From Tachypleus tridentatus (Eukaryota > Arthropoda > Merostomata > Xiphosura > Limulidae): 64,000 nucleotides of DNA. A program made the translations under genes and the position numbers. The notes beneath the pieces are model-generated. The model was not told where the DNA came from and did no database searches. It worked only from the letters and a program-made list of their open reading frames with translations. Positions 10,692 through 25,600 of this stretch are shown here, piece by piece; position 1 is the first letter of the stretch; each line of letters opens with the position of its first letter. The stretch covers positions 168,709,874 through 168,773,873 of the forward strand of contig NC_134830.1 in assembly GCF_004210375.1 (NCBI RefSeq). Reading direction: 5' to 3'.

Positions 10692-13600
10692 CTGAAAAGA
10701 GAACAAAAAAACAATTACTAACCAAGAGGCACAGATTAATCTTTTACAAAATAACTAGTTTGATGTTATAATATTTTACAACACACAACATAATTTTCAG
10801 CTGCTACAATAAATGAATAACATTATTTTCTAGTTTGAAAATACAAGAAGAGAGCTATTGCAAAGAAACTAAATTTGTTTAATGGCATAATTACAATTAG
10901 TAAAGTTACGCTAATTTATATTAACCAGTTCACTCAAATAATTAACACTATTATAAAAAAATATATGATTTTAAATGAAAATGACTTACACGTACGACTA
11001 TTCTCTAGTGGGGTGTTTTTAGGTAATGGAGAAAACCCACTGTTTTCGCCTTTATGATTTTCCACAGCCTCCTCACACTATCAAACAAATTTATTTTATA
11101 GTTTAATTCAATAAAAGAAATTGTTTCAAATAATTAAATTTTAACTCAAATATTTTTCCATTAAAAATTATTTTGATCTGTAGAAAATTTTAATTTAATA
11201 GCAAGTAATTTTGTGCAAAGAAAATAAATTACTTTTGTATAACAAAAATTTATTACATTTATTACATTAGTACATCTCTTCTCAAAAATTGTATTTATTT
11301 TTTCCCATTTTTAAAAATACCATGATTCACAAGAACGCTTACACTAACTGTGTTGTTCATCGTCGGGAATCGAACCTCGGATTCTAGCATTGTAAAACCT
11401 TAAACTCGCTGCTGTCCCATTGAGAAACTCACAAGATATAAAATATTGTAAAAGTATTAAACTGATAATTTTTTCAAATTAAAATTTTTAAACATTATAA
11501 TGTTTATTTGTTTTTGAATTTCACACATAGTTACTCGAGGGCTATCTGTGCTAGCCGTCCCTAATTTAGCAGTGTAAGACTAGTCATTACCATCCACCGC
11601 CTAATCTTGAGCTACTCTTTTACCAACGAATAGTGGGATTAACCGTCACATTATAACTTCCCCACGGTTGGGAGGGCAAGCATGTTTGGCGCGACGGGGA
11701 TGCGAACCCGCGACCCTCAGATTACAAGTCGCACGCCTTAACACGCTTGGCCATGCCGGACTCTAAATATTATAAAAAATACGTAATAAACGTGAGTAAT
11801 ATTTTTGCTGTGAGTGACACTTTAGCAACACTTGGTAAGGAAATAACGATTTCATAGTCCGAAATTAAAAGTATATTAATCTAACGCAAACTAAAACAAG
11901 TCTTATTCATTTCACCATTGTAACTTATTTCTAAACGACATTTTATCTTGCAATTGTTTCACAAAAAAACCTGACAAATTTTCAGAAATTGAATTTATTC
12001 TATATTAGTCTGAAAATATTTTGTTAAAATACGAGGTTTAGTATAGTTCTCTTAACTTTAGTTTTGCGTAAACCTTTATTGTAGCCTTAGTAGTTTCTGG
12101 ATAGTTTGTTTGTCTTTAAATTTCGCGCAAAACTACACGAGGGCTATCTGCGCTAGCCGTCCCTAATTTAGCAGTGTAAGGCTTTGCTGCTGTCTCTTGA
12201 GCTACTCTTTCACAAACAAATAGTGGAATTAACGCCCCCATAGCTGAAAGGGTGAGCATATTTCGTATGACGGGGAGTCGAGCTCCTCAACCCCCTGACC
12301 ATGCTGGGCTAGGTAATTTGTAACAGAATTATTGAATAAAATTGAAAAAAATGATAAGGGTATCTAGTTTTAATTTAATTTAGCCCTAGTTTCAACATAA
12401 AACATGGTATTCTTTGATGTACAAAGTATATTCTACAAAATCCATTCTATAAAGTTTCATGGCTCGGCATGGCCAAGAGTGTTAAGACGTTCGACTCGTA
12501 ATCCGAGGGTCGCAGGTTCGAATCCCGCTTACACCAAAAATGCTCGCCCTTTCAGCCGTGGGGGCGTTAAAATGTGACGGTCAATTCGTTGGTAAAAGAG
12601 TAGCCCAAGAGTTGGCGGTGGGTGGTGTTGACTACCTGCCTTCCCTCTAGTCACACACTGCTAAATTAGGGACGGCTAGCGCAGATAGCCCTCGAGTAGC
12701 TTTGCGCGAAATTCAAAACAAACAAAGTTTCATCATAAAACACGGTATTCTTTGATATACAAAGTATATTCTACAAAGTTTCATCTTAAAACACGGTATT
12801 CTTTGATATACAAAGTATATTCTACAAGGTCCATTCTACAAAGTTTCATCATAAAACACGGTATTCTTTGACATACAAAGTATATTCTACAAAGTTTCAT
12901 CTTAAAACACGGTATTCTTTGATATACAAAGTATATTCTACAAGGTCCATTCTACAAAGTTTCATCATAAAACACGGTATTCTTTGACATACAAAGTATA
13001 TTCTACAAAGTTTCATCTTAAAACACGGTATTCTTTGATATACAAAGTATATTCTACAAAGTCCATTCTACAAAGTTTCATCATAAAACACGGTATTCTT
13101 TGACATACAAAGTATATTCTACAAAGTTTCATCTTAAAACACGGTATTCTTTGATATACAAAGTATATTCTACAAGGTCCATTCTACAAAGTTTCATCAT
13201 AAAACACGGTATTCTTTGAGATACAAAGTATATTCTACAAAGTTTCATCTTAAAACACGGTATTCTTTGATATACAAAGTATATTCTACAAGGTCCATTC
13301 TACAAAGTTTCATCATAAAACACGGTATTCTTTGACATACAAAGTATATTCTACAAAGTCCATTCTACAAAGTTTCATCATAAAACACGGTATTCTTTGA
13401 TATACAATGTATATTCTACAAAGTTTCATCTTAAAACACGGTATTCTTTGATATACAAAGTATATTCTACAAAGTCCATTCTATAAAGTTTCATCATAAA
13501 ACACGGTATTCTTTGATATACAAAGTGTATTCTACAAAGTCCATTCTACAAAGTTTCATCTTAAAACACGGTATTCTTTGATATACAAAGTGTATTCTAC

Positions 13601-16600
13601 AAAGTCCATTCTACAAAGTTTCATCTTAAAACACGGTATTCTTTGATATACAATGTATATTCTACAAAGTTTCATCATAAAACACGGTATTCTTTGATAT
13701 ACAAAGTATATTCTACAAGGTCCATTCTACAAAGTTTCATCATAAAACACGGTATTCTTTGATATACAATGTATATTCTACAAAGTTTCATCATAAAACA
13801 CGGTATTCTTTGACATACAAAGTATATTCTACAAAGTCCATTCTACAAAGTTTCATCATAAAACACGGTATTCTTTGACATACAAAGTATATTCTACAAA
13901 GTTTCATCATAAAACACGGTATTCTTTGACATACAAAGTATATTCTACAAAGTCCATTCTACAAAGTTTCATCATAAAACACGGTATTCTTTGACATACA
14001 AAGTATATTCTACAAAGTCCATTCTACAAAGTTTCATCATAAAACACGGTATTCTTTGACATACAAAGTATATTCTACAAAGTCCATTCTACAAAGTTTC
14101 ATCATAAAACACGGTATTCTTTGACATACAAAGTATATTCTACAAAGTCCATTCTACAAAGTTTCATCATAAAACACGGTATTCTTTGATATAGAAAGTA
14201 TATTCTACAAAATAAAATCCATATTATCGTCACTCACCCAGTCGAGAATTTCCGGTCGGGCTACCTTCATTAAAAAACCAATTCTCTGTGCTTCCTGTAT
14301 TTCACGGTTCCTGACGCGAGTCGAGTCCAGAAATTTCAGTTTGGGCAGTTTATGAATTACGTAGTACCTAAAAAAATAATACAATCAGATCATTAATATG
14401 AATGTTATACATAAGTGAATGTAGTGAAGAGGCGAGTACTTGGATTTCTGAGGATGTAGTTAGCAGTTACGATTATTACATTAAGAATTCGTTAACACAC
14501 ATTTTCGTCGCTTACTTTATAACTTAATGAATTTAAGGAAAGTTACGAAACATTTTTTTTCGGTAGTAATGTACCGTTTCGGTCTTTGTTTCTCAACAAA
14601 GAATAAAGCGGAAGTAGAACATTTCAGGCAACTTTCTCATCCTTTAGTCACGGTCTATTTCTCTTCAAATTTGACTATCATATAAAAAGGTTGATTAAGT
14701 TAATTGGATAACGTTCTTTCTAAGTGGGAGCTGTGGTTCGTGCTAAGCTATGATGTATGTAAACCTATCAGCATATTCAACAAATCGTGCATAAAACAAA
14801 AATGGTTCTTTTATTAAAAATTATTGATATTGTTTGTTGTTCTTTTTTTTTTAATTTCGCGCAAAGCTACGCGAAAACTATCTGCTCTAGCCGTCCCTAA
14901 TTTAGCAGTGTAAGACTAGAGGGAAGGCAGCTAGTCATCATCATCCGCCACCAACTCTTGGGCTACTTTTTTACCATGTGTACCCCGCTAATACAGCGGT
15001 TAGGCTAATAATTTACAACTCTAAATCAAACGAATAGTGGGATTGACCGTCTCATTATAACGCTCCCACGGCTGAAAGGGCGAGCATGTTTGGTGCGACA
15101 GGGACTCGAACCGCGACCCTCGGATTACGAGTCGAACACCTTAACCCACCTGGCCATGCCGGACCCCTCTTGTGATAACATAAAATCTGTTTGAGATGAT
15201 CATCCTTTTTTGTTGTTGCCGACAAGAAACAGTCGAAACTTTCTTATAAGACAAGAATGTAGTGTCCACTCACCTATATCTCTGGTAGTCTTCTTCATCC
15301 TTGTCACTGCTCGTTAACTGATCTGGACAGGCAGGGTTTCCAAGGAGACTAAGATATGACAGATTAGGATAACATCTCGCTAACTGAATCAATAGTTTAT
15401 CCAAGTCTTTGAACTGCAACACAGCAACAAACAAGTTATTAATGTCGTTTTATGAATAGTAAATGATGGAAAGCAATCACCAGTTCAGTGAAGTAGCACC
15501 AGATTGAACGTCTTTCATTAATACAGGTTTGATGAAGAGAAAAATTCTGTTAAACTTTGACAGAAAAGTCGAACAACATTAAAAAATATTATTTATTTTC
15601 CCTTAAAAAAAAGTAATGTTAAATTACCAACTGAATATTTTGGTGTGATAAAATTAGTAATCTATATTTGTTATCCACAGTGATTGGCCGTTGTGTGGAG
15701 GATTACAATGCAAGAGTTTCGTGGTTTAGTGATAAGTTTCATTACTTACAATATAAAGGATTTCAGGGTTCAATATTGGTTCAACGGTGTGCTTGGTGGC
15801 TAATAATGAAAGATTTAGGGGCTAGATGTTAGTTCAACAGTAAGATTTGTGGCTTAAATTACAGGATTTCGAAGTTTAATATTGATTCAGCTGTTAGTAA
15901 TTTTAAAAACTAGTTTTATTGTAAAGTTACTTTTGTCGCTTAAACCGGTGAAATTAAAAATAATTTCTGACCTATGCAAGTGAAAGAGGAAGTTCGATCA
16001 AAGTTGTTTTTTTTTATTTCTGAATGTGATGCAAAACTACCAATTTTAGTCAGTAGAGTCTGTAATTAATAGAAATAAACAAATATCAATCACTGAATAG
16101 TGTAATGTATCATGGTCTGTAAGAAAATACGGGCAATTATATGACAGAAGTTTTTGGAACAATAAATTGTTCCTGCTTGTTTGATTAAAATGCTAACCAG
16201 ACCGGAACAAGAACCTACATTCTTTAAAATAGGTTGAGCAACTTATGAATGGACTTTCCTGGAAATAAACACAAACACCACAATATGGAATTGGATATCA
16301 AAGAATGTCAAAGTTTTCTTAACAGCCATTAACAATGTTTTAAGACTATATCCTGTAAAGAACTGAATATTGTCTAGTGGCGTGTTTATAATTAACTGAA
16401 TAACTTGAATATAAGGCTTCAATAATCATGAATTTTATATTTAATTTACCTTAAATAATTTAAAATAAAGTTAAAGTAAGAAAACATTGGTAAAATGTTT
16501 GGAAAATATTTTTCAGGTACCTTTTGCCCAATAGTGTTATGGATATTTCACGATGTGAGATTCGCTATAAACTCCTGAGACAAGAGTATATGGTTTTATC

Positions 16601-19600
16601 ATTATTGATCTTACTAACTGCTGACTTTTTTAATAATCAAAGCATTTTATTATATCGTTAAGCATTTCTCTATTCAAAAATGGTCTGGTGAAAAAAAAAG
16701 CTCAATAAATGGTTTGTAATGCTAGACCTGTAGGTTACAATATACCGAAACGAACACATAGACGTTCAGTGGTAGTTGTTAACCTTGAAAAATATTCAAC
16801 AAAAAATGTTTTGGAACCAGAATTAAACCTTTTATATTATAATTATTTATGATTTCCTGATCTGTTTTATGTATAATTTACAATCTACCCATCAAAGCAA
16901 ATGTTGTACAAAAGTCGCCTGACAGACAAACATGTTCTTGGAATTCACTTTTTAATGAAATAGACCTCAACACTTTGCTGGTTAAAAAGGGAACGCTACT
17001 TAAGGTTCAGGCCCGGCATGACCAAGCGTGCGACTCGTAATTCGAGGGTCGCGGGTTCGCATCCCCGTCGCGTCAAACATGCTCGCCCTTTCAGCCGTGA
17101 GGGCGTTATAATGTTAGGGTCAATCCCACTATTCGTTGGTAAAGGAATAGCTTAAGAGTTGGCGGTGGGTGGTGATGACTAGCTGCTTTCCCTCTAGTCT
17201 TACACTGCTAAATTAGGGACGGCGAGCACAGATAGCCCTCGAGTAGCTTTGTGCGAAATTCAAAAACAAACAAACAAAACTTAAAGTTCAAATTTGTTTC
17301 ACAATCATTAAAACATTTTAGCAGTAGCAGTTTCCGTTGTATGTTGAAGAATATTCCACAGAATGTGGATCACGTGTAGTAGCTGTTTTCTGTTGCATGT
17401 TAAAGACTAGTCCACAGAACATGGGCCACGTGTAATAGCTGTTTTCTGTTGCATGTTAAAGACTAGTCCACAGAACATGGGCCACGTGTAGTAGCTGTTT
17501 TCTGTTGCATATTGATTCAAATATGTCTGAATAATTTTAATCTTTCTAATTCTTCTCAAACAGACGATCTTCGATATTTGTTTTAAATGCACATACAACA
17601 ATTATTTGTGTTTTTTAATTTCGCACAAAGCTACTCAGGGGCTATCTGCGCTACATACTACAATATCTTGTATCAAAAACCTGAAAAATGAAACTGTACT
17701 CCATGCAATGACATCATGCTATTAAGTCCAGATCAGGACGTTAGCTTCAAGAAGTCCAGGATATAAATAATAAGTAAACAATAAAACTTTCAAAACCTGT
17801 TTAGATGGAGTTCCAAACCTTAAAGAAATTGCCTTTTGTACAAAACCTTATATTCTGTTTTTAAAAACTTTGTTTGATGAATAATTTTTGTTTTATTCAT
17901 TTGTTCGTGTGTTTAGCACAAAGCTCCAGAATGGGCTATCTGCTGTCCATTTTAGGAAAACGAAACCACTAAGAGTTTGTAAGCTTACCACTAGCCCGTA
18001 GTGAAACAAACCGTTCAACACAACACAAGAGAAAAATTGAAGAAACTCCTAAAGATTTATACCAGTACAATATTATTGATAAAGCTCCTAGATTTAGACT
18101 ACTACATTATTGTTGAAGAAGCTCCTAAAGATTTAGACTAGTATAATATTATTGAAGAAGCTCCTAAAGATTTAGACTAGTACAATATTATTATAGAAGC
18201 TACTAAAGATTTAGACTATTACAATATTGTTGGAAAAGATCCTAAAGATTTATACTAGTGCATTATTGTTGAAAAAAACTCCTAAAGATTTAGACTAGTT
18301 CAACACTTTTGAAGAAGTTCATAAAGATTTAGACCAGTACAATATTGTTGAAGAAGCTCCTAACGGTTTAGACTAGTACAATACCGTTCAGGAAGCTTCT
18401 AAAGATTTAGACTAGTACAACATTGTTGAACAAGCTCCTAAAGATTTAGACGAGTACAATATTGTTGAAGAAGCTCCTAAAGAATTATATTAATATAATA
18501 TTGTTGAAGAAGCTCCTGAAGATTTGTATTAGTACAATATTATTATTGTTGAAGAAGCTCCTGAAGATTTGTATTAGTACAATATTGTTGAAGAAGCTCC
18601 TGAAGATTTGTATTAGTACAATATTGTTGAAGAAGCTCCTAAAGAATTATATTAATATAATATTGTTGAAGAAGCTTCTAAAGATTTAGACTAATAAAAT
18701 ATAGTTGAAGAATCCCCTGAAGATTTGTATTAGTACAATATTGTTGAAGAAGCTCCTAAAGAATTATATTAATATAATATTGTTGAAGAAGCTTCTAAAG
18801 ATTTAGACTAATAAAATATAGTTGAAGAATCTCCTGAAGATTTGTATTAGTACAATATTGTTGAAGAAGCTCCTGAAGATTTGTATTAGTACAATATTGT
18901 TGAAGAATCTCCTGAAGATTTGTATTAGTACAATATTGTTGAAGAAGCTCCTAAAGGTTTAGACTAGTACAATGTTGTTGCAATTTCTTAACAGTATGTT
19001 TCACAGTAAAAAGCATAATCAAACTGCATTTCGTAACATAATTGAAATAACGTTTGTACAATTATCTCCTAAAACAATTTTGTATATCCTGTAATATGTG
19101 TAGTAAGTACACCCTAAATATATCCTGTAATATGTGTAGTAAGTACACCCTAAATGGTAGCTGTAATATGTGTAGTAAGTACACCCTAAATGGTAACTGT
19201 AATATGTGTAGTAAGTACACCCTAAATGGTAACTGTAAAGCAAGAAAAGTAATATTTGTTTCAAAAAGACAAGCTTTATAGTACGAGGTTACAGGACATG
19301 AAAACATCCAGTGCTTAAGACATTCTTTTAGGATTATTTCTGTTTCGGTAGCAAAGTCAGATTATTACATGACGTATCGTGTGCTTTCAAGCCGCCTCTT
19401 AGTGACTTAAGGAGACAGAAATACTTTCAACAAGCTACACTGAACTCTTGTAATCATTTCGTTATCCTAAGACATTCTACAATCGTGTACACTACACTTT
19501 CGAACAGTTTCTAAGTATTAAAAAAAATACATTTCCAACGAAGCTTGATTTTGACCGGTATTATCAAGTAGTAAAAGCGTTGCAGTAAATGATTCCTACC

Positions 19601-22600
19601 CTATGAACACTGAAATGAATTAGAAATTGTTTAAAGTATCCAAATTTATAAAACTTCACACACGAGAGAGAAACATGAAAAGTGATCGTAAAACACAAAC
19701 AAAACGTTGTCTTGGTATACCTTGTTCTTGTTGACAGATAAAGTCTGGAGATTGGGATTTTGACAAAAAGATACATCATCTTCCAGGTCGTTGTTGTCAA
19801 GAACTAATTCTTCCAAAGCAGTAAACTGATCTAAAGTCTCAAGGCACCTGTTATTTACAGAGAACGAGTGATCAAAACAGTGTGAATTTCAGGGATCCCT
19901 TGTGCATGATAACACAAACACAGATGATCAATTGGTTATGATCAGGTGGTTCACAACACAAGGAACTCTGCTAAAACAATACTTCGTATTCTAAAAAATA
20001 AATAAGCTGAGAGCAGATTTATTCTAATAGTTCTCTTAGTTATAAGTTTATGTAAGTGTTTTACAAAAGTGTTGTATTTGAAAAATTGATATAACACTTT
20101 ACAGAAGGAAGAAAAACTGTAAGAAAAGTCAAAAGTTAAATTTCAGTATTCTACTAAAAATGGATATTGAAAGAGCTTTCATTGATCGATCTCTGACTAT
20201 CGTATTTTCTTACGTTACTCCTGAAGAGAAGGTGTAAACAAATTACAGATGACTTAAACCACTAGACAGTTGCTTACTACAAAAACGTTATTTGCTCACA
20301 AAGAAGCCACTCACAAATGTTTTGTTCTGATAATAAGATATTACAATTCATATAAAAAAGTAATTATTAGTTCAATTGATTAACTTAATAGGTATATTAT
20401 ATTTTGGTTATGTGAGATATTGGCGTGTTAGAGGCCCCAAAATGTTGACACGGCTGTCTTGAATTCTAAACTGGTAACTGGAACGATGTCGACCAACCAG
20501 CACCAACACGACTAATCTTAATTAATCGAACAGTGAGACTGACTGTCACTTTCATAACTCGTCTACAGCTCAAACTGAAAAGCGTGTTCAGTGGCATATT
20601 GCGTACTTAAACATGAGAATAATGGTACAGAAATTTAAATATATAAAAACTAACCTTCTCAAATTAACATTAAAATCACCAAGACGACGTGCGACAGAGG
20701 TTCAGGCAGATCTTGAAACTGATTTCTATCAGCCAAGGTTAAGTTAAAGAATATTCTATGGCATTTCACCAAAACTAAACTAGAGTAAGAACTTCATTAA
20801 AAACGTTTTTAAAGAAGATTTGCGTTTGTATCGTTTCTCTTAGTTTCGATGGAAGAAGTTAGTTGGGAATCCAGTGATGTTTTTTTCAAGGTTTTGTTTG
20901 CACGCAAAGTTGTCAAAAAATACTAAACTACCGAAGAAGATTAATTTAAAACCACAATTTTGCTAACATGAGCATAAATGGTGACATCTATATAAGTATT
21001 GTTGTTAAATGTTTGTTTTTTTAGTTTCGCGCAAAGCTACACGAGAACTATCTGCGCTAGCCGTCTCTAATTTAGCAGTGTAAGACTAGTTACCACCATC
21101 CACCGCCAAATCTTGGGTTAATCTTTTTACCAACGAATAGCGGGATTAACCGTCACATTATAACACCCACACAGCTGAAAGGGTGAGCATGTTTGCTGTG
21201 ACGGGGATTTGAACCCACCAACCTCAGATTACGAATCGAGTGCCTTAACCACCTGGCCATGCCGGACCTGTTGTTGAATGAAACACAGATTCATGTGTTG
21301 TGGGTTAAAACTCATGTCTAACGTCACTTTTGTTATAAATGGTTACCAATTGACATATACAAAACATTAATATTATGTTAGTCTTAACATGCTTTACAAT
21401 AAGTTTCAGGTATCAGCACAGTGCTCTGTCCTAAGCTCACTTTAAATGACTTACTTTTATATTTCTTCAGTATTAAATGTTTCGAAAGGATGAATTTTAC
21501 AGTTTTTGATGCAATGAGAAAACAAAGTAAAACATAAATAGATACAGACCAATAATTCTTTAATTAATTACGCACATTTTCTTAAACTAAGCAAATATTA
21601 ATTATTGATAAACTAGATTTATAGAGACCAACTCTCAGATAAGTATCGAAATTAAAACTATATTTATATACAACAGCCTTTTAAATGCTTTCCAAATGAC
21701 TGTTAATTACACCAACTTGTTTTCGCAGCTTGTTTTACAGGATATAGGCACTGATTGTTAATTACACCAACTTGTTTTCGCAGCTTGTTTTACAGGATAT
21801 AGACACTGACTGTTAATTACACCAACTTGTTTTCGCAGCTTGTTTTACAGGATATAGGCACTGACTGTTAATTACACCAACTTGTTTTCGCAGCTTGTTT
21901 TACAGGATATAGGCACTGACTGTTAATTACACCAACTTGTTTTCGCAGCTTGTTTTACAGGATATAGGCACTGACTGTTAATTACACCAACTTGTTTTCG
22001 CAGCTTGTTTTACAGGATATAGGCACTGACTGTTAATTACACCAACTTGTTTTCGCAGCTTGTTTTACAGGATATAGGCACTGACTGTTAATTACACCAA
22101 CTTATTTTCGCAGCTTGTTTTACAGGATATAGGCACTAATAAATGTAAACTGGTTGATTGCTATCTGTACGTTGTTGAACAGCGATCAGAGCATAAAATA
22201 TAAATGTTCTCAAATATTACACCATAGTAGATAGTGCAACTAGATTTAAGAGAGGGTTAAGTTAAGCCTAAACTTTATATACTTGCATGGTTTATCTACT
22301 GAACTATATACAGAACAAAATTCCATTCATATAATAGTAAACAATACATGTACCTTAAAGCATTAAAACTAACGTCCAATCTTCTCACCAGAGGGCCGTA
22401 CGTAGTCCCTAAAATAGGAGGTATTTTATAGCAGTCTTGTCCAATGTAAGAGAGCTGAAAGAAGATAGTATTCAATATTAGAAACTTCCACATACAAATC
22501 CAAGAATACATAGAAACTTCCATATACAAATTCAAGAATACATAGAAACTTCCATATACTAATCCAAGAATACATAGAAACTTCCATATACTAATCCAAG

Positions 22601-25600
22601 AATACATAGAAACTTCCATATACAAATTCAAGAATACATAGAAACTTCAATATACAAATCCAAGAATACAACACCAAATAATGGAATTAAAAATACACTG
22701 TTAATCTGTTATCACTAGTTATAACAATCGAACAAATTAAGATTTAGTTCACTGTCACAGATTAGGAAGCATATAAAAAATACATTATTTTCAGGTTGGA
22801 CATGAAACTTAATGGTATAAGATATCTAACGCTATTAATATCATGAAACAGTATATGTTGACAGCAGAAAAAAATAACAGTGGCAGTAATTGGCAAAACA
22901 GAAAATTTAGAACTTATATTCATTTTTGCCCCATTACACGTGCCATAAATTAATGTTAGATACAATGAAACAAATTAGTTTACACTAAACAATTATTATA
23001 TATGTATTTTCAAGACTCTGATTGTCCTTACACCATTATATGTGCCTTTGATTAATGTTGAATATACTGACTGAAAGTGTTACAAGTATATATATATATA
23101 TATATATAATAAAGTGTTTAGTTTTTCTTGATTAGGAGAAACCCACTTGAAATAAAATGTATTTCAGAACGGCTGGTACGGTTATTAACACTTCTATTGA
23201 TAAAGAAAGAACACGTTTCGACCTTCCTTAGTCACCTTGAGATTAAGAAAGAAAAAGACCTCGGAAGGTTGAAACGTTGTTCTCTCCATATCAATAAAAG
23301 TGTTAATACCCATACCAGCCTTTCTGAGATACAAGTGTTTAGTTTACACTATACAAGTATATATATATATATATTCACGAAATTATGGTTGTTTCCTGTA
23401 TGAATATTAAATTAGTGTAAGAAAATATATTCATGGCCCTCTATGGGTGTGAAAACTGTATATATACATACAGACTTTAACGCCATTTTCAGAACTGCAT
23501 AAATATTTCACAATAAAAATTAACTGAATAGAGATATAGACCCGTTCGTGATTGTAAGGGCTTGGAACTGGCTTTACCATAACTGTGGGAACGTAATATA
23601 AATCTAATTACGTCTATGAAGAGAGTATTAATTTTATTATAACTATGAAAACTGGTTTGGTTTGTTTTGAATTTCGCGCAAAGCTACTCGAGAGTTATCT
23701 GCGCTAGCCGTCCCTAATTTAGCAGTGTAAGATTAGACGGAATGCAACTAGTCATCACCACCCACGGCCAACTCTTGGGCTACTCTTTTTTTACCAGTGA
23801 ATAGTGGGATTGACCTAACATCACAACACCCCCACGGCTGAAAGGGCAAGCATGTTTGGACTTATGGGGATTCGAACCTCGACCTTCAGATTACGAGTCG
23901 AGTGCCTTAATCACTATGAAAGTGCCTATGAAAACTGAAAATTTGTTGTTGGTTTTTTTTTTTGTTTGTTTTGGAATTTCGCACAAAGCTACTCGAGGGC
24001 TATCTGTGCTCGCCGTCCCTAATTTAGCAGTGTAAGACTAGAGGGAAGGCAGCCAGTCATCACCACCCATCGCCAACTCTTGGGCTACTCTTTTACTAAC
24101 GAATAGTGAGATTGACCGTCACATTATAACGCCCACACGGCTGGGAGGGCAAGCATGTTTGGCGCGACGCGGATGCAAACCCGCGACCCTCAGATTACGA
24201 GTTGCACGCCTTAACACGCTTGGCCATGCCGGGCCAAAACTGAACATAATTATATCTATCAACCTGACTATTGATTTTAGTATGACAATGAGGACTAAAT
24301 ATGAATATAATAATGACTGTGGAAAATGAATACATATTCTATGAAGACTGTAATGCATCTGAATATTAATATGTTGTATTTACTCGTATTGATATAATAT
24401 TGTGTTAAAACATTTTATATCTCTGTATTTTATGAGAGGGGTTTCGCTTTTTTGACTTCAATAATGTTCTAAACTGTATCTTACGAAATATATAATAAGA
24501 AAAACGACCTGGTTTGGCTTTAAGATCATAATTTATAACACAGGTTAAATATGTATCTGATGGACACAATAATCATATTAAAACAAACGTAACCTTAACA
24601 AATATTTAACGACATTGAATATACAACAGTAATAGGTATCTAGCTTAGCTGTTTTATATCTGGTAGATACTCCCAATTTGTTACAATAAGAATACTAAAA
24701 ATAGTATGAAACCGTAATCATCTACCAGTTTCGTTTTCACTCCAATATCTGATCAGATATAACCGCTGTTCTTACCCAGCATTTATTAGCACTAAGTAAT
24801 TTATAATTTACTAACGATTAATTCAATCATCTGCTCTAAAGACAAATTAAGCAGAAAAGGTTCATTGCAAGACCATTATGTTTACGTCCCCATGAGTCTT
24901 TGAGAGTAAGACAATCATGACTGTGACTCCAGAAATTGTTGAGAGTAAAACCTTGTAATCGTAATAAAAGGAACTGTTGAAAAAACAACCATTATGCTTA
25001 TGATCCCTGGAACTGTTAAAATTAAGACCATCATTACTGTGAGTGAAGGAACTGTTGAGTGTAAAAACCTTATAATCATAATACCAGGAACTGCTGGTAG
25101 TAACACCATTATAATCGCGATCTCATTGTGGTAATTGCTTGTTAATCTCGCAACCCGAATAAGTAGCAAGCCGACATATTTTTCTCTGAAAATTAGACAG
25201 TTTTCATTTATCAAATAAGCTTTATTTTTCAACAATTAGAGTTACGTTAAATCGAATCTTTAGTTTAAAATTCCATGTTTATTTATCTTAGTTATAATTT
25301 TAATAACTAATATTTTCCTGATTTTCAACGTATTTGCTATGAATTGAAACACTTTTGAAGAAATGGCGTCTTCATGATTGTTTTAAAAAAAGGCTATGGA
25401 GGGATAGCAGTAATATTATTACTATTGCAACTTATCTTTGAAGTTTTTATTTTTCAACAATTAATGATTGATAACACTAAAATTACTATTATAGCAACTT
25501 ATTTTTTTGAGTTTTTATTTCTCAACAATTAATGACTGACTGGTAACACTAAAATTACTCTTATTACAACTTATTTTTTATTCAAGAATTAATGACTGGT

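Noticed and set aside
18462-18689. 75-codon ORF with repeated [11 protein letters not shown], looking like an amphipathic peptide
   Set aside because: It is the 39-bp minisatellite read in a frame-preserving period; other units in the array contain stops.
19019-19307. Three overlapping ORFs on both strands with 12-residue repeats
   Set aside because: They come from the 36-bp tandem repeat, whose period is a multiple of three.
24119-24358. 79-codon minus ORF with protein-like Arg-rich part
   Set aside because: The Arg/Pro-rich part is the tRNA-like head of a SINE read as protein. The same applies to the ORF at 46212-46520.
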